A stretch of 64,000 nt of DNA from NCBI RefSeq assembly GCF_910592395.1, contig NC_088322.1, positions 9,235,431 through 9,299,430 of the forward strand. The letters run 5' to 3'. Positions 61,101-64,000 of the stretch are shown here, in pieces. The stretch's first letter is position 1. Every line of letters begins with the position of its first letter. The translations under genes and the position numbers were made by a program. Under the pieces are notes generated by a model that was not told the DNA's origin, did no database searches, and saw only the letters and a list, made by a program, of their open reading frames with translations. Source of the DNA: Lineus longissimus. Lineage: Eukaryota > Nemertea > Pilidiophora > Heteronemertea > Lineidae.

Positions 61101-64000
61101 TCTCGTTACGGAATCCTCCAGTGAGATTTCTTCTACTTTATCTATATCCGATACTGTCCAAACATAGCAGGGTATTGTTTTGAGTTTCCCCTCTTCTGCT
61201 GCCTTCTTCAATGGAATCCTGTCTCCAGATCCCGTGTCGATGTACTCGCCTTGAAGTAAGTCAAACATGCCTTTATTAGCAGCAGCTCCTAGGGAAATTT
61301 CTTCTCCAGTGTTAGGGTCCACAACTGTCACTGGGCACTCTACTGGATTCTTGACCCCTGTGGCCATGACCAGTCCTTTTTCAATCGCAGTTGTCAGTGG
61401 GAGAGGCTCCTTGGTGCACGGATCAATGTATAGAGAGTTTGCAACGTCTATTATGCCTTTCTCAGCTGCTGAATCCAAAGTGAGCAGTGTCTCGGTCAAT
61501 GGGTCAAAGACGGAATCAACGTATACTGGTTTTACCGAGACAAGTCCTGCCTCTGCAGCCTCAGTTAATGGTATGGCTTCTCCCGTTTTCGGGTCAATGT
61601 ATTTACCAGTGTTTGGATCAAAGAGACCATTCCCACACGCTTCCTGAACTGGCAGTGCGTCCTCGCCTACGGATTCAACGATGAAGACTGGATTTGAGAC
61701 AGGTACGGAGGCAATCAGGTCATCTTCAATTGCTTGCTTCAGGGTAATCGGCTCGCCCGTTTTCGGATCTTTTTTGTAATGGTACTTCGGGATATCGAGT
61801 AGGAACCTCTCAACTGCGACTTCCAAGGGTACCTGTTCATCGGTTTTTGGGTCTGTGACAGTCATAATCTGCAGCGCGACTACCCCGACTAACCCCTTCT
61901 CAATAGCCTTCTCTAGAGGCATGGTTTCATTACTCTTAGGATCAACGTAGAGTCCACGCTTCAGGTCCACGATTCCATCTCGGACAGCTGCTGTGTCCGT
62001 GATGTCTTGCCCAGTCTTTGGGTTGAACACTGATTCTATTGCATGCACGGGATTTCTGACAGGCATGGCCTTGACTAAACCCATCTCCATCGCCTCTTGT
62101 ATCGGCAACAGCTTCGTTGATTTCGGATCAAAGAAACCACCCTTTTCAAGATCGACAAACCCCTTTTCGATGGCTTCTTCAAGGGTCAGCTCTGCTCCAG
62201 TGTTTGGTTCAACAATACAGATGGGTGCGTATGTCTCCTTTCTCTCCGCAGTTCCCTTTAACAATTCTAAATCGATTGCCACCTTGGCTGGTATCTCCTT
62301 CAACGTGGTAGGCTCTATGTAGCACATGATGTCCGGATTATAATGACCTTGTTCTATCGCTTCTTTTAGTGGCAATTCCTCCCCGGTCTGTGACCTCACC
62401 GAATCGACTCTGAAGAATGTAACGGCCAATGGGCCACTTGGAACAGGTATGACGTCATCCAAATTCTTCCAATCCAGACCCAGATCGATTGGTGCAGACC
62501 TGACTTCTAGCATGGGTTGAGGCACAATTTCATCTTCATAATCCCCAACATTGCACGGCACTGCATTGATAAGGTTCTGGTCTATCGCCTGCTGGATGGG
62601 TACTGCTTTTCCAGTGTTTGGATTCTTGTAGTGATACTTTAGTAGGTCCAAAATCTGTCGCTCTACTGCTTCATCAAGAGAGAGCGTATCGCCGGCTCGA
62701 GGATCTATGACATTTAGGATCTGAACAGGGACGGTATGCACAACGCCTTGATTCACAGCCTTTTGAAACGGTATGGTCTCATCAGTTTTAGGGTTGTAAT
62801 ACGTGCCATTCTCAAGATCAACGATGCCTTGTTCCAAGGCATCTGATAAAGGAATCTTCTCGCTTGATGTAGGGTCAGCAACAGTGTCAATGAAGTACAC
62901 AGGATTCTCCACTGGAGTCGCCCTTATGCGGCCATCCGCCATAGCATCTAGAATGGGTACAGGCCTCTTCGTCTTCGGTTGTAAGTAACAACCCTTATGT
63001 AGGTCTAATAACCCCATATCGCTTGCTTCGTAAATTGTCAGTTCTTTGCCAGTAGCTGGTTCAAGGACAGAGATAGCAATGAAAGTTTCCTTCGAATCGG
63101 GATTGCCTTTCATCAACCCGTGTTCTATTGCTTCGATGAGAGGAACCTCCTTGAGGGTTACTTGGTCTATGCAGGCCATCTTCTCTGGATCATAAAGACC
63201 TTTCTCAATTGCCACGGAGAGTGGAAGTTCTTTTCCATCTTTGTCTTTCACTGATTCCACTTTGAAGTCTGTGACAGTCAAGGGACCACTAAGGTAAGAT
63301 ATGACATCATCTTTTGTAGGTTTACCCTTCATCAGTCCCTCTTCAATGGCTTGTGGAATTTCAATCGCTTTCCCGGTTTTGGGTTCTACGTAGCATCCCT
63401 TCGCAAGGTCTAGTAGTCCCTTTTCGGTTGCTTCCTCAACTGTCAAATCTGCCCCTGCATCAGGATCCACAACTGACAAACTGGTGTACGTTTCCGTGTC
63501 TTCTGGGTGGCCTTGGATTAAACCAGACTCAATACTTTCTATGAGAGGAACCTCCTTCTGAGTGATTGGATCAATACAAGCCATCTTCTCTGGGTCATAG
63601 AGACCTTTCTCAATTGCCTCAGCGAGTGCAAGTTCATTTCCATCTTCGTCTGTGACTGATTCCACTTTGAAGTCTGTGACAGTCAGAGGGCCACTCAGGT
63701 AAGAAATGACATCATCTTTCGTAGATTTACCCTTCATCAGTCCTTGTTCAAGAGCTTGTGGTATTTGAATTGCTTTCCCGGTTTTGGGATCTACGTAGCA
63801 TCCCTTCTCAGGGTCTAGTAGTCCCTTTTCGGTTGCTTCTTCAATTGTCAACTCTGTCCCTGTATCAGGATCTAGAACGGTCAAGCAAGAGTAGGTTTCG
63901 GTGTCCTCTGGCTTGCCTTTGATTAAGCCAGTCTCTATAGCTTCAATGAGGGGAATTTCCTTCTGAGTGTTTGGATCGATGCAAGACATCATCTCTGGAT
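838..64000 (-). CDS. MACF1: Spectraplakin (MACF1/dystonin/Shot family), 3' portion of gene, 34 exons, 5' end outside window
   Basis: A cytoskeletal crosslinker whose family members bind actin through N-terminal calponin-homology domains (not in this window) and microtubules through the C-terminal EF-GAR module and tail. Exons in gene order join in phase from the window edge to the stop at 838-840. Domain order seen: plakin repeats (54950-64000), acidic linker, degenerate plakin-like repeats, spectrin rod of about 1,840 residues (17 repeats by length), EF-hand pair, GAR domain and Ser/Arg tail. Characteristic family stretches include TGTYLKYF in the rod, [12 protein letters not shown] before the EF-hands and VRVGGGW plus HDPCR in GAR. 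Vertebrates carry two such genes and most invertebrates one, so MACF1 here means family membership, not a paralogue assignment. Introns range from about 0.1 to 10 kb. Only two intron positions in the rod and three in the C-terminal part are out of phase 0. Confidence 0.95.
1152..3393 (-). other. Intron 33
   Basis: AT-rich. Holds only short unsupported frames (for example 2585-2833). No conserved element seen. Confidence 0.8.
3394..3612 (-). CDS. MACF1: Spectraplakin exon 33: end of GAR domain and Ser/Arg tail
   Basis: 219 nt, entering and leaving in split codons. [20 protein letters not shown] completes GAR (vertebrate: GRTNIELREKF). After it comes a basic Ser/Arg/Pro tail, with [20 protein letters not shown] and [17 protein letters not shown], like the GSR tails of MACF1 and dystonin that bind microtubule lattice and EB1. 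RSPMPTKK resembles an SxIP EB-binding site. A second frame is also open through the exon and ends in a stop on the donor (see findings). Acceptor CATTTTCAG and donor GTAGGT. Confidence 0.9.
3990..4069. repeat. Inverted repeat with 18 bp arms
   Basis: CTAACGTTGGCGTTAACT (3990-4007) is inverted as AGTTAACGCCAGCGTTAG (4052-4069) with one mismatch and a 44 bp spacer. Possibly a small foldback element. Confidence 0.75.
5863..6078. repeat. Degenerate AT-rich tandem repeat, about four units of 50-60 bp
   Basis: The words AAATTACAAA, ttttgtaACTAATCACAAAC and CAATTGGCGATT recur in the same order. Intronic and non-coding. Confidence 0.75.
6255..6372 (-). CDS. MACF1: Spectraplakin exon 32: GAR domain core
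   Basis: 118 nt, in phase 0 and out after one base. [20 protein letters not shown] leads into [19 protein letters not shown]. This is the GAR microtubule-binding core with the near-invariant VRVGGGW and HDPCR motifs. Acceptor CTTTGCAG and donor GTAAGA. Confidence 0.95.
6635..6754 (-). CDS. MACF1: Spectraplakin exon 31: start of GAS2-related (GAR) domain
   Basis: 40 codons in phase 0, [20 protein letters not shown] to [10 protein letters not shown]. The C-x-C of [14 protein letters not shown] supplies zinc-ligand cysteines of the GAR fold, as in vertebrate QCKCAKRFQVEQIGENKYR. Acceptor CTTCTTTCAG and donor GTAAGG. Confidence 0.94.
6755..7302 (-). other. Intron 30, carrying MITE copy 1
   Basis: The MITE-like element occupies 6984-7103. 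The rest is unremarkable. Confidence 0.85.
6984..7103. mobile_element. 120 bp MITE-like inverted-repeat element, copy 1
   Basis: Perfect terminal inverted repeats of about 35 bp (outer end TGGGTGATATGAATAAAGAC) around a roughly 50 bp centre. Nearly identical to the copy at 49329-49448. Non-coding, and no clear target-site duplication is visible. It sits in the intron between the EF-hand and GAR exons. Confidence 0.85.
7303..7415 (-). CDS. MACF1: Spectraplakin exon 30: canonical EF-hand 2
   Basis: 113 nt, completing the split Lys codon to give [18 protein letters not shown]. The loop [12 protein letters not shown] has acidic residues at 1, 3, 9 and 12 and Ser at 5, so it should bind calcium. 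It ends ALKPDKN at donor GTAAGT in phase 0. In the family the EF pair modulates microtubule binding of the neighbouring GAR domain. Confidence 0.95.
7626..7788 (-). CDS. MACF1: Spectraplakin exon 29: linker helix and degenerate EF-hand 1
   Basis: 163 nt, in phase 0 and out after one base. [20 protein letters not shown] is the conserved segment joining rod and EF-hands. The EF-hand 1 loop reads [12 protein letters not shown]. Positions 1, 3, 5 and 12, normally Asp, Asp, Asp and Glu in MACF1 and Shot, are Ser, Ala, Thr and Gln, so calcium coordination is not expected here. The flanking helices ([14 protein letters not shown]) are intact, so the fold is probably kept. Acceptor GTCATTTCAG and donor GTAGGT. 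Confidence 0.93.
7789..8152 (-). other. Intron 28
   Basis: 364 nt, AT-rich, nothing further seen. Confidence 0.85.
8153..8410 (-). CDS. MACF1: Spectraplakin exon 28: last spectrin repeat with basic Ser/Arg insert
   Basis: 86 codons in phase 0. [15 protein letters not shown] is followed by an insert [20 protein letters not shown] (residues about 20-45) and then helix [21 protein letters not shown]. Vertebrate MACF1 has a comparable basic insertion at the same place, before KWQQVWLLALERRRKL. The insert contains S-R-M-P, a weak match to the SxIP motif that recruits EB proteins. Acceptor TTCTTTTTAG and donor GTATGT. Confidence 0.92.
8624..8812 (-). CDS. MACF1: Spectraplakin exon 27: helix C end and helix A of last repeat
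   Basis: 63 codons in phase 0, [20 protein letters not shown] to LLLKEHS. Contains [12 protein letters not shown] and [17 protein letters not shown], which match the start of the last rod repeat in MACF1. Acceptor CTGATCTAG and donor GTAAGT. Confidence 0.9.
9068..9211 (-). CDS. MACF1: Spectraplakin exon 26: helices B-C
   Basis: 48 codons in phase 0, [20 protein letters not shown] to VIKTRWDQ. Acceptor TTCTTTAG and donor GTAAGT. The helix C tryptophan is in TRWDQ. Confidence 0.89.
9212..10061 (-). other. Intron 25, with 21 bp minisatellite
   Basis: The minisatellite takes up 40 percent of the intron. The remainder is AT-rich without features. Confidence 0.85.
9619..9957. repeat. 21 bp minisatellite, about 16 copies
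   Basis: Unit ATTTCAATAGTTTTCATGTAC repeated with few changes (ATG/ACG variants and one short unit). Because 21 is a multiple of 3, the array stays open on both strands and gives spurious repetitive frames. Intronic. Confidence 0.95.
10062..10187 (-). CDS. MACF1: Spectraplakin exon 25: helix A
   Basis: 42 codons in phase 0, [20 protein letters not shown] to VTLIDKHD. Repeat-start tryptophan in [13 protein letters not shown]. Acceptor CTTTCTAG and donor GTAAGT. Confidence 0.9.
10188..10922 (-). other. Intron 24, with 120 bp triplication
   Basis: The triplication at 10551-10910 makes up half of the intron and lies against the donor of exon 24. Confidence 0.85.
10551..10910. repeat. 120 bp tandem triplication, possibly of a tRNA-derived SINE
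   Basis: Three copies with exact 120 bp period (cores starting 10561, 10681, 10801), differing at a handful of bases. On the minus strand each unit has GCGGTCTCGTGGCTCTG, resembling a tRNA A-box region, and CCTGGTCTAGTCCCC, resembling a B-box, which suggests SINE ancestry (inference). It ends 12 nt from the donor side of exon 24. Confidence 0.9.
10923..11093 (-). CDS. MACF1: Spectraplakin exon 24: helices B-C
   Basis: 57 codons in phase 0, [20 protein letters not shown] to RLQEALKI, with [19 protein letters not shown] in helix C. Acceptor TTGTTTTTAG and donor GTAAGC. Its donor side abuts a 120 bp tandem triplication only 12 nt away. Confidence 0.9.
11253..11412 (-). CDS. MACF1: Spectraplakin exon 23: helix C end and helix A
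   Basis: 160 nt, starting with the last base of the split Arg codon. [20 protein letters not shown] and [12 protein letters not shown] parallel the vertebrate LLFSGQFMDALQALVDWL motif, and [14 protein letters not shown] parallels GDLDLVMNLMDAHK. Acceptor AACTTTTCAG and donor GTAAAA. Confidence 0.93.
11566..11738 (-). CDS. MACF1: Spectraplakin exon 22: helices B-C
   Basis: 173 nt, in phase 0 and out after two bases of the final Arg codon. [20 protein letters not shown] aligns to the vertebrate repeat element VYDTTIRTGRALKE, and helix C has [15 protein letters not shown]. Acceptor TTCCCTCGCAG and donor GTGCGT. GC-rich codon third positions contrast with the AT-rich introns. Confidence 0.92.
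11739..15277 (-). other. Intron 21
   Basis: 3.5 kb. Contains the G-rich tract. Several short frames at 12923-14927 have no splice-site context or recognisable product. Confidence 0.8.
14109..14133 (+). repeat. G-rich low-complexity tract
   Basis: 23 G in 25 bases, interrupted by one C and one A, in the intron between exons 21 and 22. Shorter pure G runs occur at 44792-44802 and 46162-46174. Confidence 0.9.
15278..15394 (-). CDS. MACF1: Spectraplakin exon 21: helix A of next repeat
   Basis: 39 codons in phase 0, [20 protein letters not shown] to NDVDEIR. Equivalent to the vertebrate FHEAWKKLIDWLEDAE segment. Acceptor TTTTCTTCAG and donor GTAAGT. Confidence 0.92.
15656..15862 (-). CDS. MACF1: Spectraplakin exon 20: strongly conserved spectrin repeat
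   Basis: 69 codons in phase 0, from [17 protein letters not shown] to NQAHREDVR. The stretch [19 protein letters not shown] matches the TGTHLKYFSQKQD element that marks this repeat in vertebrate dystonin and MACF1, which anchors the rod numbering. Acceptor TTCGTTGCAG and donor GTAGGT. Confidence 0.93.
18743..18748 (-). terminator. Polyadenylation signal AATAAA for the nested open frame
   Basis: Minus-strand AATAAA lying 79 nt after the stop codon at 18827-18829, the usual place for a short 3' UTR. It supports this being a genuine 3'-terminal exon. Confidence 0.55.
18827..21691 (-). CDS. Unrecognised 954-residue Ser/Asn/Asp-rich protein; nested gene or alternative 3' exon
   Basis: A single open frame far longer than chance in this AT-rich intron. 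The first ATG is at 21691; an in-frame stop lies upstream at about 21770. N-terminus [18 protein letters not shown]. Residues about 40-375 look partly ordered, with segments such as [52 protein letters not shown] and [16 protein letters not shown]. Residues about 379-541 are two nearly identical 80-residue units with an Asp run and [20 protein letters not shown]. Residues about 630-920 are three roughly 95-residue units each holding RFSRT followed by 7-residue Ser repeats. It lies on the same strand as the host gene within its largest intron and has its own poly(A) signal 79 nt past the stop, so it is either a nested gene or an alternative terminal exon. An in-frame phase 0 acceptor-like CAG|CGC exists at residue 12 with a poor pyrimidine tract. 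No domain recognised; probably cytoplasmic, with no signal peptide or membrane segment. Confidence 0.75.
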   Translation of the reverse strand: MDKLLFRPGIYQRRFSQSSVPDKDRDDLDERDSGAFTGEDDVVEGCDDHNNGRPQSVRHGTVGSSIDFTSSSETECTSLENTDLNGSLTNCCSDPNSDSEQPDYFKRASTPIDYPKPVVKIFPYVRGIEVLSPEKTEQFDFTMEGLNEGFGQKSQAQLEFERNIEQSGGAVGVILKDIYERHAKLRSSAGLPEDTLLRNSENYEETAPYCGNLDQLAAREPEDPSKPNPYALLAKYRRRRYSGSDVPDFSKLTPVDIDIDNSGGDSYKSRGSDLPKKEYHPMLSKDDLSRRPNKFGGARVEDLLEKYRHMSPRRSRAVDIKDIKPIFFTAEEERAREERAKAPWTRSSYKPFITPTLNAENRTLKSALRTVRRDSNFRENFRTSQERNAITHQFEDYDDGDDDDDNDVFDSVENGTKSAHRSGTTTPKFCHVSKILQTSPKGEALSKYLAERFAEKEPAPELSNFRTSQERNAMTHQFEDYDYDDDVDDDVFDSVENVTKSAHRSGTTTPKFCHVSKILQTSPKGEALSKYLAERFAEKETPPEPRPPSPTTLMHQGAEAIIDRHKLIINRPGLSDSDSNNYSVNGATGVCGDSSDTNSLGGATRSPAQNHGTYSNSETNGYARYRARTNSTPGRFSRTSDSIGQRSESFENRSESFGNRSESIGTHSDSTGSAYSNDHRTRLKDGPNSSYSNGNASNQPEGISDRPTQPDSENIGFARYSTRTNLNSERFSRTPETVGNGSEFIVNRSESVETRSNSSENSKEYRPDQISDSVGTVHPGPNVTDSVSNSSVGAPNRPEKISDAHSNGDSIGYSRFNSIRERFSRTADSVGSNSESIRNKTEEVGSASGSVGSTSDSVVSVSDSVRGRSGSFGIGAESVGTRRESFTSFSDRFSFRRPSSSGVDEVKNFSESPRAARMAKYAIYAARGSEGGMNSERRPRASSDYRSVVDIGNI
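18930..19810 (-). repeat. Three imperfect ~95-residue Ser-rich units with inner 7-residue repeats
   Basis: [20 protein letters not shown] and [10 protein letters not shown] are encoded near 19790, 19505 and 19230, spaced about 285 and 276 bp. Two are preceded by a Tyr/Phe-Ala-Arg-Tyr element. Between them, units of the form R/G-S/T-x-S-E/D-S-V/F repeat every 21 bp, for example [14 protein letters not shown]. Confidence 0.85.
20067..20556 (-). repeat. Tandem duplication of about 245 bp within the nested open frame
   Basis: Two adjacent copies, about 20067-20309 and 20310-20556, nearly identical over most of their length. Each encodes FRTSQERNA, an Asp-rich tract of variable length, then [20 protein letters not shown] and [16 protein letters not shown]. 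Length differences are whole codons, confined mainly to the Asp codons. Confidence 0.93.
21902..21909 (-). promoter_or_regulatory. Possible TATA box (TATATAAA) upstream of the nested open frame
   Basis: Minus-strand TATATAAA about 210 nt upstream of the ATG at 21691. The match is good, but such words are common in AT-rich introns, and several ATGs lie between it and the frame. Confidence 0.22.
25992..26147 (-). CDS. MACF1: Spectraplakin exon 19: helix A of a spectrin repeat
   Basis: 52 codons in phase 0, [20 protein letters not shown] to KQIKDHK, containing [14 protein letters not shown]. Acceptor TAACTTCCAG and donor GTAAGA. The roughly 10 kb intron that follows hosts the 954-codon open frame. 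Confidence 0.9.
26148..27020 (-). other. Intron 18
   Basis: 873 nt with no feature seen. Confidence 0.8.
27021..27191 (-). CDS. MACF1: Spectraplakin exon 18: helices B-C
   Basis: 57 codons in phase 0, [20 protein letters not shown] to KRRAAKKK. Helix C has [16 protein letters not shown]. Acceptor TGGTTCCAG and donor GTAAGC. It is separated from exon 17 by an intron made almost wholly of a 31 bp tandem repeat. Confidence 0.9.
27213..27497. repeat. Degenerate ~31 bp tandem repeat filling an intron
   Basis: About nine units built on ATACAAATGACAAAATAC plus a T-rich segment. They occupy nearly all of the 336 nt intron between exons 17 and 18. Confidence 0.88.
27528..27656 (-). CDS. MACF1: Spectraplakin exon 17: helix A of a spectrin repeat
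   Basis: 43 codons in phase 0, [20 protein letters not shown] to [18 protein letters not shown] is the repeat-start tryptophan motif. Acceptor TCACCTTTAG and donor GTAAGT. Confidence 0.9.
27657..28145 (-). other. Intron 16
   Basis: 489 nt, AT-rich, no feature seen. Confidence 0.8.
28146..28343 (-). CDS. MACF1: Spectraplakin exon 16: helices B-C
   Basis: 66 codons in phase 0, [20 protein letters not shown] to RLQDTLKE. The acceptor GCATTTCAG at 28344 is preferred over an in-frame AG 27 nt upstream (28370), because only the former restores the spectrin alignment. Donor GTAGGT. The other acceptor would add nine residues (VESFASAFQ). Confidence 0.85.
28534..28689 (-). CDS. MACF1: Spectraplakin exon 15: helix C end and helix A of next repeat
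   Basis: 52 codons in phase 0, [20 protein letters not shown] to [10 protein letters not shown]. Acceptor TTTCTTTCAG and donor GTAAGT. Its end ([10 protein letters not shown]) must join HLKTDV of exon 16 to reproduce the family spacing IE-x2-L-x5-L-x2-DV. Confidence 0.88.
28690..29002 (-). other. Intron 14
   Basis: 313 nt, no feature seen. Confidence 0.8.
29003..29170 (-). CDS. MACF1: Spectraplakin exon 14: helices B-C of the same repeat
   Basis: 56 codons in phase 0, [20 protein letters not shown] to KKIADRE. Helix C carries the conserved tryptophan ([16 protein letters not shown]). Acceptor ACTTTCAAG and donor GTGAGA. Confidence 0.9.
29171..30497 (-). other. Intron 13
   Basis: 1.3 kb. 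Short open stretches on both strands (29339-29989) overlap without splice sites and are not supported. Confidence 0.8.
30498..30599 (-). CDS. MACF1: Spectraplakin exon 13: helix A of a spectrin repeat
   Basis: 34 codons in phase 0, [16 protein letters not shown] to IKIQIEQLK. Acceptor TTAATTATAG. The donor GTATTC after AAA is poor, but joining it to exon 14 gives IEQLKVLKVQI, which aligns to the spectraplakin pattern IE-x-L-x4-VL-x-x-DV. The exon is therefore retained despite the weak site. Confidence 0.82.
30600..31010 (-). other. Intron 12
   Basis: 411 nt, no feature seen. Confidence 0.8.
31011..31235 (-). CDS. MACF1: Spectraplakin exon 12: spectrin repeat
   Basis: 75 codons in phase 0, [20 protein letters not shown] to ARRLKDIMD. 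Has loop [20 protein letters not shown] and acidic helix [18 protein letters not shown]. Acceptor TTTTTTTATAG and donor GTAAGT. Confidence 0.9.
31236..31738 (-). other. Intron 11
   Basis: 503 nt, no feature seen. Confidence 0.8.
31739..31971 (-). CDS. MACF1: Spectraplakin exon 11: spectrin repeat
   Basis: 233 nt, starting with the last two bases of the Gly codon split with exon 10. Reads [20 protein letters not shown] and on to [10 protein letters not shown]. The helix C tryptophan region is [14 protein letters not shown]. Acceptor TATGTTTCAG and donor GTAGGC. Confidence 0.9.
32241..32340 (-). CDS. MACF1: Spectraplakin exon 10: spectrin helix with acidic Ser-rich insertion
   Basis: 100 nt, beginning in phase 0 ([16 protein letters not shown]) and ending one base into a codon at donor GTAAGA. 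The C-terminal half [17 protein letters not shown] is acidic and Ser-rich, so it breaks the helix and offers likely casein-kinase-type sites (inference). One of only two non-phase-0 junctions in the rod. Confidence 0.86.
32341..33165 (-). other. Intron 9
   Basis: Contains the foldback element at 32892-33074 and is otherwise featureless. Confidence 0.8.
32892..33074. repeat. Imperfect foldback element
   Basis: CCTTTGAAAAACTTTT and ACAAATATGCAC on the left are inverted as GTGCATATTTGT and AAGGTTTTTCAAAAG on the right. Intronic, between exons 9 and 10. Confidence 0.5.
33166..33285 (-). CDS. MACF1: Spectraplakin exon 9: spectrin repeat segment
   Basis: 40 codons in phase 0, [18 protein letters not shown] to FKAQSEELK. 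Acceptor TTTTACTAG and donor GTAAAT. Same length and layout as exon 6. Confidence 0.85.
33286..33604 (-). other. Intron 8
   Basis: 319 nt, no feature seen. Confidence 0.8.
33605..33814 (-). CDS. MACF1: Spectraplakin exon 8: spectrin repeat helices B-C
   Basis: 70 codons in phase 0, [20 protein letters not shown] to [10 protein letters not shown]. Contains the conserved loop [14 protein letters not shown] seen at the helix A/B junction of spectraplakin repeats, then [12 protein letters not shown] of helix C. Acceptor CCCTCAACAG. The donor GTAGAG is weaker than its neighbours. Confidence 0.87.
34012..34344 (-). CDS. MACF1: Spectraplakin exon 7: one full spectrin repeat
   Basis: 111 codons in phase 0, close to one repeat length. 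Runs [20 protein letters not shown] to [11 protein letters not shown]. Acceptor AAATTATAG and donor GTGAGT. The motif [13 protein letters not shown] is the classic repeat-start tryptophan region, and several Cys residues (HLCKQC) are unusual for a rod helix. Confidence 0.9.
34345..35854 (-). other. Intron 6
   Basis: 1.5 kb, AT-rich, no feature seen. Confidence 0.8.
35855..35974 (-). CDS. MACF1: Spectraplakin exon 6: spectrin repeat segment
   Basis: 40 codons in phase 0, [16 protein letters not shown] to [10 protein letters not shown], with acceptor GTGTTGCAG and donor GTAAGT. It is isolated between introns of 4.7 and 1.5 kb. Similar 40-codon units recur in this rod, and this size corresponds to one helix plus the loop of a repeat. 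Confidence 0.86.
35975..40703 (-). other. Intron 5
   Basis: 4.7 kb. Frames at 36808-37053, 37574-38017 and 39499-39741 resemble no known product and lack splice context. Confidence 0.78.
40704..41504 (-). CDS. MACF1: Spectraplakin exon 5: large exon with about 2.5 spectrin repeats
   Basis: 267 codons in phase 0, by far the longest rod exon. Begins [15 protein letters not shown] (acceptor GGATTTCAG) and ends LSEKTFNK (donor GTAGGT). It contains [13 protein letters not shown], a repeat-start tryptophan motif, and an acidic loop [15 protein letters not shown]. The missing internal introns compared with the rest of the rod suggest intron loss or a lineage-specific exon. Confidence 0.9.
41505..41847 (-). 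other. Intron 4
   Basis: 343 nt, no feature seen. Confidence 0.82.
41848..42150 (-). CDS. MACF1: Spectraplakin exon 4: spectrin repeat with Asn/Ser/Gly-rich loop
   Basis: 101 codons in phase 0. Starts [15 protein letters not shown] after acceptor TTTGTTCCAG and ends MKELAKE at donor GTAGGT. A loop [12 protein letters not shown] interrupts the helices between residues 18 and 29. The rest ([19 protein letters not shown]) is standard coiled spectrin helix. Confidence 0.88.
42151..45423 (-). other. Intron 3
   Basis: 3.3 kb. Contains an 11-base G run at 44792. No supported exon. Confidence 0.78.
45424..45606 (-). CDS. MACF1: Spectraplakin exon 3: spectrin repeat segment
   Basis: 61 codons in phase 0 on both sides, from [15 protein letters not shown] to [10 protein letters not shown]. 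Acceptor TTTTTGCAG and donor GTAGGC. The helix with spaced leucines and aromatic residues ([18 protein letters not shown]) fits helix C of one repeat running into helix A of the next. Confidence 0.87.
45900..46067 (-). CDS. MACF1: Spectraplakin exon 2: first spectrin repeat, helices B-C
   Basis: 56 codons in phase 0 on both sides. Starts [14 protein letters not shown] and ends ALRERSEDV. Acceptor TTTCTTCCAG and donor GTAGGT. It completes the repeat begun at the end of the giant exon, from which it is separated by a 5.7 kb intron. Amphipathic heptads typical of spectrin helices are visible. Confidence 0.88.
46068..51746 (-). other. Intron 1 of the visible part, with MITE copy 2
   Basis: 5.7 kb between the giant plakin exon and the first full rod exon. 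MITE copy 2 lies at 49329-49448. No further exon supported. Confidence 0.8.
49329..49448. mobile_element. 120 bp MITE-like inverted-repeat element, copy 2
   Basis: Same length and orientation as the copy at 6984-7103, with only a few substitutions (for example one G breaking the right arm). Two such copies within 42 kb indicate dispersal in recent time. Located in the 5.7 kb intron after the giant exon. Confidence 0.87.
51747..53130 (-). other. Degenerate C-terminal plakin-like repeats leading into the spectrin rod
   Basis: Plakin signatures return after the acidic linker ([38 protein letters not shown]), but many units lack the D-P turn and Gly-Leu pair. This suggests an old plakin-repeat domain under relaxed constraint or a changed function. 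The last 30 residues switch to spectrin-type helix ([13 protein letters not shown]) and continue into the exon at 46067. Confidence 0.75.
51747..64000 (-). CDS. MACF1: Giant plakin-repeat exon of spectraplakin (5' truncated by window edge)
   Basis: One uninterrupted frame of 12,254 nt that runs off the window. The first in-window Met (63990-63992) is not a start, because the frame continues upstream as Pro-Glu of another repeat. The exon has three parts. About 3,000 residues are plakin repeats of roughly 38 residues (pattern L-x-L-x-E-A-x3-G-L-L/V-D-x3-G-x-Y-x-D-P). About 600 residues are an acidic, low-complexity linker. About 460 residues are diverged plakin-like repeats. The last about 30 residues ([16 protein letters not shown]...) are helix A of the first spectrin repeat. 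The donor is at 51741-51746 (minus GTGAGT) after a complete codon. In Shot the plakin-repeat exon is alternatively spliced into junction-associated isoforms, and similar optional use is plausible here. The phase 0 end would permit skipping if the unseen 5' border is also phase 0. Confidence 0.95.
53131..54950 (-). other. Acidic disordered linker inside the giant exon
   Basis: About 600 residues rich in Glu, Asp, Ser, Pro and Asn with no plakin periodicity. It starts with a basic cluster ([15 protein letters not shown] flanked by two YPKK motifs, about 54840-54940) and then becomes strongly acidic. The basic cluster could act as a nuclear localisation or microtubule-binding patch, which is inference. 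The frame is open and in phase with both flanks, so the linker is coding. I recognise no domain in it. Confidence 0.8.
54950..64000 (-). repeat. Array of about 75-80 plakin (plectin-type) repeats, protein-coding
   Basis: Tandem 38-39 residue units, usually alternating as pairs joined by a linker of the type K-A-x-P-V-x-N-P-V. About 3,000 residues in the window divided by 38.5 gives the count, and the array continues past the edge. In plakins such repeats form globular plakin-repeat domains that bind intermediate filaments or junctional partners. Arthropods lack cytoplasmic intermediate filaments yet keep the repeats in Shot, so the partner here is unknown. Divergence between units is high except at the upstream edge. 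Confidence 0.93.
63170..64000 (-). repeat. 405 bp (135 residue) higher-order coding repeat, at least two full periods
   Basis: The plus-strand motif ccatcttctctgg recurs at 63176 and 63581, and as catcatctctgg at 63987, exactly 405 bp apart. Each unit encodes three plakin repeats plus a spacer containing [20 protein letters not shown]. The protein is far more similar between these units than between other repeats of the array, which points to recent unit duplication. The array continues past the window. Confidence 0.9.

Noticed and set aside
63990-63992. Met as start of the giant open frame
   Set aside because: The frame continues upstream to the window edge inside another plakin repeat, so this Met is internal.
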